A DNA stretch of 64,000 bases from the NCBI RefSeq assembly GCF_003999875.1, contig NZ_RQVJ01000001.1, positions 620,001 to 684,000 of the forward strand, in the 5' to 3' direction. The position numbers and the translations under genes were made by a program. Position 1 is the first letter of the stretch, and the number at the start of each line of letters is the position of its first letter. Of the stretch, positions 1-7,426 are shown one piece after another. This stretch comes from Veillonella sp. 3310 (GTDB lineage: Bacteria > Bacillota > Negativicutes > Veillonellales > Veillonellaceae). The notes below the pieces were generated by a model, which saw only the letters and a program-made list of their open reading frames with translations, made no database searches and was not told the origin of the DNA.

Positions 1-39
1 TCACATAAAGGAGACAAATGGCATGAAAGTTCACAACAA

Positions 40-86
40 AAAATACATGGCAAAAGCATATGTCATATACCTTCACCATGTATTTT
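40..86 (-). terminator. Probable intrinsic terminator after lpxA
   Basis: An 11-bp perfect inverted repeat (positions 40-50 and 76-86) is followed, in the minus direction, by a run of T. It lies directly after the lpxA stop codon. The stem is AT-rich with a 25-nt loop, so termination may be partial. Positions 1-39 beyond it hold no gene that I can recognise. Confidence 0.55.
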
Positions 87-95
87 AATTTCTAA

Positions 96-908
96 TTAAT
101 CTCTGCGTACACGCATGATACCACGATCTGCATTACGCAAGAAACGTAGCATATGTTCAATCTCAACAGAGGATGTTAAATTTAACTCCATTTCTTCAAT
201 GGCTTTAGATAAACTATAACCACTACGATAAATAATACGGAATGCTTTCTTCAATTCACGACGTACTTCTTCAGATACACCCGCACGTGCAAGACCCACC
301 GAGTTCAGTCCGATGACATGTGCTGGCTGTCCATCCGCAATCACATAAGGAGGGATATCTTGTACAACTTTCGCCATACCACCTACCATAGCATTGCGTC
401 CAATTTTTACAAATTGATGGACCCCGGCGATGCCACCGATGACAACCCTATCTTCTACGATTACGTGACCTGCAAGGCCTGCACAGTTACTCATAATTAC
501 ATTATTGCCAACGATACAGTTATGCGCTACATGAGTACACGCTTGGAACAAGCAATTGTTGCCAATTCGCGTTTCTTCACCTTCCCCTGTAGCACGACTA
601 ATAGTTACAAATTCTCGAACTACTGTATTATCGCCAATGATGCAATAACTTTTTTCACCTTTAAATTTTAAATCTTGAGGTTCTAAACCGATAGCACAAC
701 CTGGGAAAAATTCATTATTTTTACCAATCGTTGTCCAGCCACCAATCACTACATTAGCACCGATTTTAGTACCATCTCCGATTTCAACATGTTCTCCAAT
801 GACTGCACCAGGACCAATAATAACATTTTTACCAATTTTTGCATCCGGATGTATGACTGCAGTACTATGAATTTCAGATGTTGCATTTTCCATGCCAACT
901 ACGATCAT
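96..908 (-). CDS. lpxA: LpxA, UDP-N-acetylglucosamine acyltransferase
   Basis: First enzyme of lipid A synthesis: cytoplasmic transfer of a 3-hydroxyacyl chain from acyl carrier protein to UDP-GlcNAc. The protein of about 270 residues has the left-handed beta-helix hexapeptide pattern through its N-terminal two thirds (repeated I-G-x-x-x motifs such as IGKNVIIGPGAVIGEHV) and the LpxA helical C-terminal domain. The catalytic-type His lies in the THVAHNCIVG segment. I chose the ATG at 908, eight bases after AAGGAG; a GTG three codons upstream is possible but badly spaced. It is the last gene of the bamA-lpx operon and follows fabZ, the usual fabZ-lpxA order. Length and motifs are normal. Confidence 0.96.
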   Translation of the reverse strand: MIVVGMENATSEIHSTAVIHPDAKIGKNVIIGPGAVIGEHVEIGDGTKIGANVVIGGWTTIGKNNEFFPGCAIGLEPQDLKFKGEKSYCIIGDNTVVREFVTISRATGEGEETRIGNNCLFQACTHVAHNCIVGNNVIMSNCAGLAGHVIVEDRVVIGGIAGVHQFVKIGRNAMVGGMAKVVQDIPPYVIADGQPAHVIGLNSVGLARAGVSEEVRRELKKAFRIIYRSGYSLSKAIEEMELNLTSSVEIEHMLRFLRNADRGIMRVRRD

Positions 909-934
909 CTGTGTCACTCCTTATATTTTGAAAG

Positions 935-1369
935 TTATTCTGGCTTCACTAAGGCGAACATGTACTCACCACTTGCCACCAATTTATCACCAACATACGC
1001 ACGACCTTCCACTTTACCCATGCGGCCTTTGATTTTTACTACATCAGCTTCGATACGTACTTGGTCACCAGGTTTTACAGGGTGACGGAAACGCACTTTA
1101 TCAATACCTGTAAACATTGGCGTTAAACCACGATTTTCTTCAGGATACAAGAGTGCAATCCCACCAACTTGAGCAATCGCTTCTGTAATCAATACGCCTG
1201 GCATCACAGGATTACCTGGAAAGTGACCCATGAAATGTGGTTCATTGAATGTACAGTTTTTAAGACCTACCGCACGTTTCATTGGTTCCATTTCAATAAT
1301 ACGATCTACCAATAAAAATGGATAACGGTGTGGTAGAATTTCCATAATCTCTTCAATTGTAAGAATCAT
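935..1369 (-). CDS. fabZ: FabZ, 3-hydroxyacyl-ACP dehydratase
   Basis: Dehydrates 3-hydroxyacyl-ACP in fatty-acid synthesis and so competes with LpxA and LpxD for the same acyl-ACP pool, which explains its place between lpxC and lpxA. The 144-residue hot-dog-fold protein has the diagnostic N-terminal LPHRYPFLLVDRI segment with the active-site His, the FNEPHFMGHFPGNPVMPGV motif, and the downstream Glu in the ITEAIAQ helix. The start codon follows an AGGAGG site that overlaps the end of lpxC, so the two are translationally close. Length is typical for the family. Confidence 0.96.
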   Translation of the reverse strand: MILTIEEIMEILPHRYPFLLVDRIIEMEPMKRAVGLKNCTFNEPHFMGHFPGNPVMPGVLITEAIAQVGGIALLYPEENRGLTPMFTGIDKVRFRHPVKPGDQVRIEADVVKIKGRMGKVEGRAYVGDKLVASGEYMFALVKPE

Positions 1370-1370
1370 G

Positions 1371-2201
1371 TTATGCCTCCTCTTGCATTTCTTTTAAAAT
1401 TTCTCGACTTAATCGTGAGTTTAAATTATGACTTGATTTTACAGCAATAATATGGCCTTTTAAATGACCTACTAAAAATAAATCGCCTAATATATCTAAA
1501 ATTTTATGGCGCACTAATTCGTCAGGGAAATTAAGTTCTGATAAACAAGTTGTATCATCATAAACAATCACATTCTCTGTAGATCCGCCTTTTGCCAATC
1601 CCATCGCCTGCAATTGTTCGATTTCTTTTGTGAAACCAATCGTTCTAGCTGGCGCAATCTCTGTGGCAAACACATCGGGATTAATTTCATAATCCGCATG
1701 TTGTGTACCTAGCATGGGATGACTATTAATACTTGTGAAAGTCACTCGGAATCCATCATAAGGACGAATGATGATAAATTTATCTTCTTCATAGATACCA
1801 TGGGATTGTTTCACAACGTACACATGACGGTCTGCCTCTTGTTCTACAATACCAGCCTCTTTGATAAGCTGTACAAATGTGGCTGACCCACCATCTGCTA
1901 TTGGAGGTTCTGGTGAGTTTAATTCAATCACGCAATTATCGATAGCCATACCATAGAAAGCTGCTAAAATATGTTCTACCGTAAATACTTTAGCCTCGCC
2001 ATCTTCTAATGTGGTAGCACGCATCGTATTCGTTACATTACGGATATCTGCTTTCACAGAAGGCGTGCCTGGCAAGTCTGTACGTACAAAGGTAATCCCT
2101 GTATTCGGCTCACTTGGTAAAATGCGCATTTGTACAGGCAATCCACTATGCAAGCCAGCCCCTTCATAACTAATGGCTTTGCTAATTGTTTGTTGTTTCA
2201 T
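1371..2201 (-). CDS. lpxC: LpxC, UDP-3-O-acyl-GlcNAc deacetylase
   Basis: Zinc-dependent deacetylase that performs the committed step of lipid A synthesis. Zinc-ligand motifs are visible: the His in TVEHILAAFYG and the HKILDILGD pair (His and Asp) near the C-terminus, plus the STENV and DELVRHK segments. The 276 residues make a single-domain LpxC, not the LpxC-FabZ fusion seen in Bacteroidetes. Its start follows GGGAGG by five bases. It sits between the lipid A acyltransferase gene and fabZ, with only short gaps. Confidence 0.96.
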   Translation of the reverse strand: MKQQTISKAISYEGAGLHSGLPVQMRILPSEPNTGITFVRTDLPGTPSVKADIRNVTNTMRATTLEDGEAKVFTVEHILAAFYGMAIDNCVIELNSPEPPIADGGSATFVQLIKEAGIVEQEADRHVYVVKQSHGIYEEDKFIIIRPYDGFRVTFTSINSHPMLGTQHADYEINPDVFATEIAPARTIGFTKEIEQLQAMGLAKGGSTENVIVYDDTTCLSELNFPDELVRHKILDILGDLFLVGHLKGHIIAVKSSHNLNSRLSREILKEMQEEA

Positions 2202-2217
2202 GAGGACCTCCCTTCTA

Positions 2218-3129
2218 TTATTTTTGGTTCATTACATCTGGTGGTACTTCTATAGTATCACCATAAAAACGCCGTGTCCATTTCCAACGGTTATGGAGCC
2301 AGAACCAATCTTCTGGATAGCGTCTAATATAATCTTCTAACCATTCATTGAGCATTGTCAATGTAACAGCAATATCACGTTTACGATCCTCTGTTTTTTC
2401 TACATATACAGGGGGATGTACAGTAATTTCGTGCTTTTCAGTATATTCATTAAAACGAATGGTAATTGGAATAATCGGTACATCTTGCATGCGAGCCATC
2501 GCAGCAGGTCCTACAGGAGTCAAGGTTTCGTAGCCGAAAAATGGCACTAACTGACCTTTATCTCCTGGATCTTGGTCCATGATAAGACCAATGAAAGAAC
2601 CTTGTTGCAATTCTTTCACCATTTCACGAACTCCTGTTTTATAGGTGACGTGTTGTTGCATAAGCTCACGATATTCATTGATAAATTTGTCCGCATCACC
2701 TTGTTGTTGCATGGCTACTGAAATCAAAGGATAGCCTTCCGATGCTAAAATGCCTCCTAGTAATTCCCAGTTTCCACTATGAAGAGCAATAATAATAGCA
2801 CCTTTTCCATCTTCTTTGGCAGTTTCTAGATATTCACGACCTTCCATCGTAAACATCTCTTTGTACTTACCATCTTTAATTTCAGGATATCGAAGCACAT
2901 CCACGATCATACGACCAAATCGAGTTACACTAGCTTTGGCAATTCGTTTTGCCTCTACAGGATCATCTGTAATACGGCAAAACAAGATTTGTCCTATGGC
3001 CAATCGTTTTCGATTGCTTGGTGTAAAGAGCCATCCTAATTGTCCTAAGAGATATCCAATACCATATTGTACTCGATACGGCAAAGCACATAGGATAGCA
3101 CTTAATACTTTCATACAGGTATATAACAT
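2218..3129 (-). CDS. Lipid A acyltransferase, LpxL/HtrB family
   Basis: Member of the LpxL/LpxM (HtrB/MsbB) late acyltransferase family, which adds secondary acyl chains to lipid A precursors at the inner membrane. The sequence has an N-terminal hydrophobic anchor (about residues 7-35), the catalytic HxxxxE-type motif in ALHSGNWELLGG, the IGLIMDQDPGDKG segment and a C-terminal W-F-W-L-H-N-R-W-K-W motif typical of the family. About 303 residues is the usual length. It lies between lpxD and lpxC. Which chain position it acylates cannot be told from sequence. An alternative ATG five codons downstream exists. Confidence 0.9.
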   Translation of the reverse strand: MLYTCMKVLSAILCALPYRVQYGIGYLLGQLGWLFTPSNRKRLAIGQILFCRITDDPVEAKRIAKASVTRFGRMIVDVLRYPEIKDGKYKEMFTMEGREYLETAKEDGKGAIIIALHSGNWELLGGILASEGYPLISVAMQQQGDADKFINEYRELMQQHVTYKTGVREMVKELQQGSFIGLIMDQDPGDKGQLVPFFGYETLTPVGPAAMARMQDVPIIPITIRFNEYTEKHEITVHPPVYVEKTEDRKRDIAVTLTMLNEWLEDYIRRYPEDWFWLHNRWKWTRRFYGDTIEVPPDVMNQK

Positions 3130-3137
3130 AACTACAC

Positions 3138-4169
3138 CTATTTATCTTCTAATTTAGCTTGCAAAGCAGCTACTTCTTTTTCTAATGCTTTCAGCTGTTT
3201 TACCATATCTGGTAATCGACTTTCATAAGCCGCCAATTTCAACCATTCTTTATGTGGTCGCATTGGGAATCCTGCATATAGTCCATTAGATGGTACATTA
3301 CCTGTGATACCAGTTTTACCAGCAAAGGTAACATTATCACCAATCGTGATATGCCCCGTACAGCCAGTTTGACCAGCAAAGATAACATGGTTTCCACATT
3401 TTGTACTGCCAGCGATACCGACTTGAGCAATCAAGAAACAGTCTTCACCAATTTCCACATTATGGCCTAGGTGAACTAAGTTGTCTATCTTGGTACCACG
3501 ACGCACCAAAGTAGATCCCATTGTAGCATTGTCTATACAAGAACAAGAACCTACTTCCACATCATCTTCCAAAATCACATTACCTACTTGTGGGATATGT
3601 GTGTGCTTGCCATTTTCAGTAGCAAAGCCAAATCCTTCTCCACCAATAACTGCATTAGCGCGTAAGACAACGCGTTTTCCTAATATACAATTCTCATGCA
3701 CAATAGAACTTGCATAGATTGTAGTCCCTTCACCAATACGTACATTATGTCCAATATATACATAGGCATGTAATGTGACATTATCACCAATGATGGCATT
3801 ATCGTAAACTACGCAATAGGGTCCAATTTTTACATTCTCACCAATTGTTACATTTTTACCAATAATAGCCGTTTCATGAATCCCCTCTGGAAATACCACT
3901 GGAGGATGGAATACTTCTAACAATTTAGCAAAGGCAGCTTTTGCGTTGGACACTACGATTTGAGGAATCATGCAATCTTCAATTTTTGCATCCACCAACA
4001 ATGCCCCTGCTTTACTATCTTTTGCGAACTCTCTATAATCGCCGATAGCAAAGCTGATAGCATGGTCTGCCCCTTGATCTAAACTGCGGGCTTCTTCAAT
4101 ACTAATAGAACCATCACCATATACGGTACCCTCAACCAGTTTGGCTAGGTCTTCTACTGAAAACTTCAC
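3138..4169 (-). CDS. lpxD: LpxD, UDP-3-O-acylglucosamine N-acyltransferase
   Basis: Third lipid A step: N-acylation of UDP-3-O-acyl-glucosamine. The 343-residue protein has the LpxD layout: an N-terminal uridine-binding domain (about 1-100), a long hexapeptide-repeat beta-helix (about 100-300), then a C-terminal helix. The likely catalytic His is in the VHLGHNVEIG segment. The start is a GTG placed seven bases after AAGGAGG. It follows the ompH cluster, the classical bamA-skp-lpxD order of Gram-negative genomes. Confidence 0.95.
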   Translation of the reverse strand: MKFSVEDLAKLVEGTVYGDGSISIEEARSLDQGADHAISFAIGDYREFAKDSKAGALLVDAKIEDCMIPQIVVSNAKAAFAKLLEVFHPPVVFPEGIHETAIIGKNVTIGENVKIGPYCVVYDNAIIGDNVTLHAYVYIGHNVRIGEGTTIYASSIVHENCILGKRVVLRANAVIGGEGFGFATENGKHTHIPQVGNVILEDDVEVGSCSCIDNATMGSTLVRRGTKIDNLVHLGHNVEIGEDCFLIAQVGIAGSTKCGNHVIFAGQTGCTGHITIGDNVTFAGKTGITGNVPSNGLYAGFPMRPHKEWLKLAAYESRLPDMVKQLKALEKEVAALQAKLEDK

Positions 4170-4199
4170 GCTGAAGCCTCCTTACTTTTCACTCTCTTA

Positions 4200-4649
4200 T
4201 TATTTACTAGTTTCTGCGGAAGAAGCACCTTCATTCATCTTTTTAAGCACATCTTCTGTAATATCAATACCACCCGTTACAATGGCTTGATCATTCGCTA
4301 CTACAGTCAATTCTTTTTCTTTTGCTACCGCTTGGATATTAGATTCCACATAGGCTTTGAACTCTTTACCCTTTGCTTGACCAAAGATTTGCAATTCTTG
4401 TTGTGCATTCATTTGTGTTTGGTGGAATTCGTCTTCTGTTTGTGTACCTTGCACTTGAGCTAAACGATCAGTTACTTCTTTTTGTTTCGCTTCCATTTCT
4501 TTATTGATATCTTTTGCTTTTTGGCTTTCTTGCACTAATTTTTCAGTGTTTACCACACCTACTTTATCTGTGGTGCCACAACCAGCAACCAATCCTAATG
4601 CACATACCATCATAGCTCCTGTAGCCATACGTTTCCACATTAATTTCAT
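4200..4649 (-). CDS. OmpH/Skp-family lipoprotein
   Basis: Small exported protein of about 149 residues with a lipoprotein signal peptide: basic start, hydrophobic core and lipobox LVAGC at about residue 24. The mature part begins with the KVGVVNTEKLVQES segment typical of OmpH/Skp chaperones (compare IGVIDMQRIVES in the neighbouring paralogue), has a coiled-coil middle with a QAKGKEFKAYVE stretch, and ends with the ITEDVLKKMN helix. Known Skp proteins are soluble periplasmic trimers holding unfolded outer-membrane proteins; a lipid-anchored version would be tethered to a membrane. ATG at 4649 is preferred to the GTG just before it because of spacing from GGAG. Third of three tandem paralogues. 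Confidence 0.8.
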   Translation of the reverse strand: MKLMWKRMATGAMMVCALGLVAGCGTTDKVGVVNTEKLVQESQKAKDINKEMEAKQKEVTDRLAQVQGTQTEDEFHQTQMNAQQELQIFGQAKGKEFKAYVESNIQAVAKEKELTVVANDQAIVTGGIDITEDVLKKMNEGASSAETSK

Positions 4650-4661
4650 CACTTTACTCCT

Positions 4662-5642
4662 TTATTGTCCATACGATTGAATGATTTCATCTGTCAAATC
4701 CATACCAGTACGATCCGTAATATGGTCCACTACCACCAAATCTAGTTGCTTTGCTCTCGCCAGAACACCTGCACGAACTCGAATATCTTCTAGAATGGCA
4801 TCATGTAGGGCTTGTACTTCATCTCGTTTTTGCGCCAATCTTTGTTCCCACTCTGCATCCCACAATGTGGTACCATCATGACGAACTTTTGCAAGTACTT
4901 CTTGCTGAGAGTCCACTAAACCTTTCATGGAGCGGTCCCTCTGTGCACCTAAAGCGTTAGCCTGTTCTGTAGCATAGGCACTTAACTTTTCTTGTGCTTC
5001 TGCACGAGCGGGTGCCATAGCTACCGCCACTTTCGATTCAATGTCTTTCCATTGGTCGGAACCGCTTAGACCACGACTACGCTGTGCCAATAGTTCTGAT
5101 AAACGCTGTTCTTTCTCACGTTTTTGCGTATCCCAACGTTGACGTTGCCTATCATCAATCGGTTTTACATTCATTTCAGTTGTTAACCATAATTGTAAAT
5201 TCACAATTTCTATATCTGCTTCACTAGGTTCTACTTTGTAGGCTTTTCGATATTCTTCAATCAATGCCCGTTGCTTCGCGGCTAACTCTTGATTTAATTC
5301 AGCTTCACGTAGGGCAATTTTAGTTTGTAACTCACGATTCAAACTTTCCGTTAAATTTGACTCTAACTGTTTCAGATGTTCTTCCGATTTGTTTACCTCA
5401 GCACCTAACTTAGACTTGAGAAGTTCATCCTCTCTATCTCGCTGTGCCTCTAATCGCAATAACTCTTTTTTTTGCTCATCATAATTGTGAAAGTTTGGAT
5501 GTCGTTCCACCACATCTTGCAAGCGTACAACCCCAATTCGTGGTGCCTCTATTGCCTTTGAGTGTTGGTGCCCATAATATCCGCCAATGCCCACAGCACA
5601 TACCAGCATACCTATGAAAGCGAAGATAGGTCCTTTTTCCAT
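4662..5642 (-). CDS. Long OmpH-like coiled-coil periplasmic protein
   Basis: A 326-residue protein with one N-terminal membrane segment (about residues 5-24), then RIGVVRLQDVVERHPNF, which aligns with the start of OmpH/Skp proteins, and a closing LVVVDHITDRTGMDLTDEII that aligns with their C-terminal strand and helix. In between, a very long Lys/Glu/Gln-rich helical region (about 55-290) replaces the short tentacles of a normal Skp of about 160 residues. I infer a periplasmic, inner-membrane-anchored chaperone-like protein built as an internally extended Skp. It is the middle member of the three-paralogue set. The ribosome site is weak (AAGGTAAC). Confidence 0.65.
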   Translation of the reverse strand: MEKGPIFAFIGMLVCAVGIGGYYGHQHSKAIEAPRIGVVRLQDVVERHPNFHNYDEQKKELLRLEAQRDREDELLKSKLGAEVNKSEEHLKQLESNLTESLNRELQTKIALREAELNQELAAKQRALIEEYRKAYKVEPSEADIEIVNLQLWLTTEMNVKPIDDRQRQRWDTQKREKEQRLSELLAQRSRGLSGSDQWKDIESKVAVAMAPARAEAQEKLSAYATEQANALGAQRDRSMKGLVDSQQEVLAKVRHDGTTLWDAEWEQRLAQKRDEVQALHDAILEDIRVRAGVLARAKQLDLVVVDHITDRTGMDLTDEIIQSYGQ

Positions 5643-5654
5643 TTGGATGTTACC

Positions 5655-6134
5655 TTATTTAGTTTCTGCTAATTTTTTGCTCACTTGTTCTGTAATATCA
5701 GTACCACCAAACAACACAGATTCGCGGCTCAACACAACACTAAGACCTTTGCCATCTGCCACTGTTTTAGATGCTTCATCTACACGTTTTTTAAGATTAT
5801 CTTGAATTGTTTGTTGCTTATCTTGCAATTTTTGACGAAGTTCATCAGATAATTTTGCCTTACCTGCTTCGTCTAAATTAGCGGATTTTTCGTTAAATTC
5901 TTTTTGCAATTCTTCGTTATACGTTGCATATTCTTGTTGTGCATCTTGCACTAAGTTCGGATTGCTTTCTACAATTCGTTGCATATCGATGACGCCAATG
6001 TTACTAATCGCATTAGAACCACCATGTCCTGCCATCTGTGTGTACGCCAAAGCGCCCACACTGATAACAAAAAGAACGCCAACAATGATGGACACTGTTT
6101 TTACATTCTTTTTATTGTTCAATAAACGCATCAT
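5655..6134 (-). CDS. OmpH/Skp-family periplasmic chaperone
   Basis: About 159 residues with an uncleaved or cleavable N-terminal hydrophobic segment (about 14-34), the family start IGVIDMQRIVESNPNL, a charged coiled-coil middle and the C-terminal ITEQVSKKL helix. Skp-like chaperones bind outer-membrane proteins as they leave Sec and deliver them to BamA, encoded two genes upstream. I placed the start at the ATG at 6134, ten bases after GAAGG; an upstream in-frame ATG at 6182 would overlap the preceding gene and has no ribosome site. First of three tandem OmpH-like genes. Confidence 0.8.
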   Translation of the reverse strand: MMRLLNNKKNVKTVSIIVGVLFVISVGALAYTQMAGHGGSNAISNIGVIDMQRIVESNPNLVQDAQQEYATYNEELQKEFNEKSANLDEAGKAKLSDELRQKLQDKQQTIQDNLKKRVDEASKTVADGKGLSVVLSRESVLFGGTDITEQVSKKLAETK

Positions 6135-6154
6135 AGTGTATCTACCTTCTTTCT

Positions 6155-7423
6155 TTATATTCGTCCTATCAGGCGCAACCATCGATCATGGTCACCCCAT
6201 ACATATTCTAATCGTAAATATTCATGTACATCATAGGAAAGAGCAAATTCATTTGTTTTTGCCGTTATATCTCTTTCATATCTTACATTCCAACGGTTTC
6301 CAATAGTTTGTTGCACTATCCCATACTGATGGTGATTCGGCAATCCATATTGATACCCTATCTTTGTATCTTTCGTGAATTGGTACCCATAAGATGGCTT
6401 AAAGGACCATTCCAAACGGTTCGGTAAAAACTCTGTTTCTACATACCAGTCATGAGGTCCATCATGAACCCCCGTATACAATCGTAATCCCACAGAATCT
6501 ACACCACGCCCCATATCCAAATAACCTTCTCCACGAAGAATATACTTAGAGGAATCTACATGAATTGACAAAATCGTCTCTGAACCCACTTCTAACGTTG
6601 GAATCATAGTCACACCAAACTGTGTAACACCTCGACTTTTGTTGAGCTCGCCTTGTATCTCTTTTTCTATCATCATTTGATGACGTCTCACGAAAGAGAC
6701 TGGCAGACCTTCTAATTGACGCAATTTCTTTTCATAATATTGACGCATAGTATAGAAGAACACGCTCGGTAATGTATTCGATTGAATCGTCACCGCCGTA
6801 CGACTTACGCTGTTTCCATTAGGAACTAAATACACTGTCGCTTTCGTAGTGTCTCCTCCTACCACATCAATTTGTGGAGTAAATTCAGGAAGGGAACCTT
6901 CTAAATCACTACGCACCGACTTTTGCACCAATGGTGTAATCCAATCTAGTGAATCCAGTGATGCCCCTAAGAGCATTTGCTCTAATCGAGGCTTTACATT
7001 CCCTAAATCTGCATCTATTAAGGAGCGTCCATAAAGAGATATATTGCCGTAGTTCACCGTAGTTTCCAGAGATTGTACTACCTTTCCATAGGGCTCTAAG
7101 GCAAGATGAATATGTAACGTTTCACCCACATCCATTGAAATGGTTTTCACCGTATATCCATAGAGGATTCGATCCACCACATCCATTGTTGCTTTTTCAT
7201 AGGTCTGAAGAGAGTCTCTAATTTGAAAATCTTCTTTCCCTTGGTACATATAGGTAGCCGCACCTTGAATACTGGCAACCATACGCGACTCCAAGGCTTT
7301 TGGAATCGTTCCTGTTGTACTGTGCAGGTCCACATGCACCGTCTGAACAGGAGCACCATAGACAGAGGGAATCCCTAATGTTGCCATTAGAAGAGCCCCT
7401 CCTATCCATTTTTGTATCGTCAT
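6155..7423 (-). CDS. Exported protein of unknown function in the BAM operon
   Basis: I do not recognise a named family. The 422-residue protein starts with a clear signal peptide (cleavage near VYGAP, residues 22-25). The first 290 residues look globular, alternating strands and helices. From about residue 290 the pattern changes to repeated amphipathic strands rich in Tyr, Trp and Gly (for example DWYVETEFLP, LEWSFKPSYGYQF, NRWNVRYERDI), which resembles outer-membrane beta-hairpins. It lies between bamA and the ompH genes with gaps of 3 and 20 bases, so a role in outer-membrane biogenesis is likely by context. The C-terminus (LRLIGRI) lacks the terminal Phe of classical barrels. Confidence 0.7.
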   Translation of the reverse strand: MTIQKWIGGALLMATLGIPSVYGAPVQTVHVDLHSTTGTIPKALESRMVASIQGAATYMYQGKEDFQIRDSLQTYEKATMDVVDRILYGYTVKTISMDVGETLHIHLALEPYGKVVQSLETTVNYGNISLYGRSLIDADLGNVKPRLEQMLLGASLDSLDWITPLVQKSVRSDLEGSLPEFTPQIDVVGGDTTKATVYLVPNGNSVSRTAVTIQSNTLPSVFFYTMRQYYEKKLRQLEGLPVSFVRRHQMMIEKEIQGELNKSRGVTQFGVTMIPTLEVGSETILSIHVDSSKYILRGEGYLDMGRGVDSVGLRLYTGVHDGPHDWYVETEFLPNRLEWSFKPSYGYQFTKDTKIGYQYGLPNHHQYGIVQQTIGNRWNVRYERDITAKTNEFALSYDVHEYLRLEYVWGDHDRWLRLIGRI

Positions 7424-7426
7424 GAA

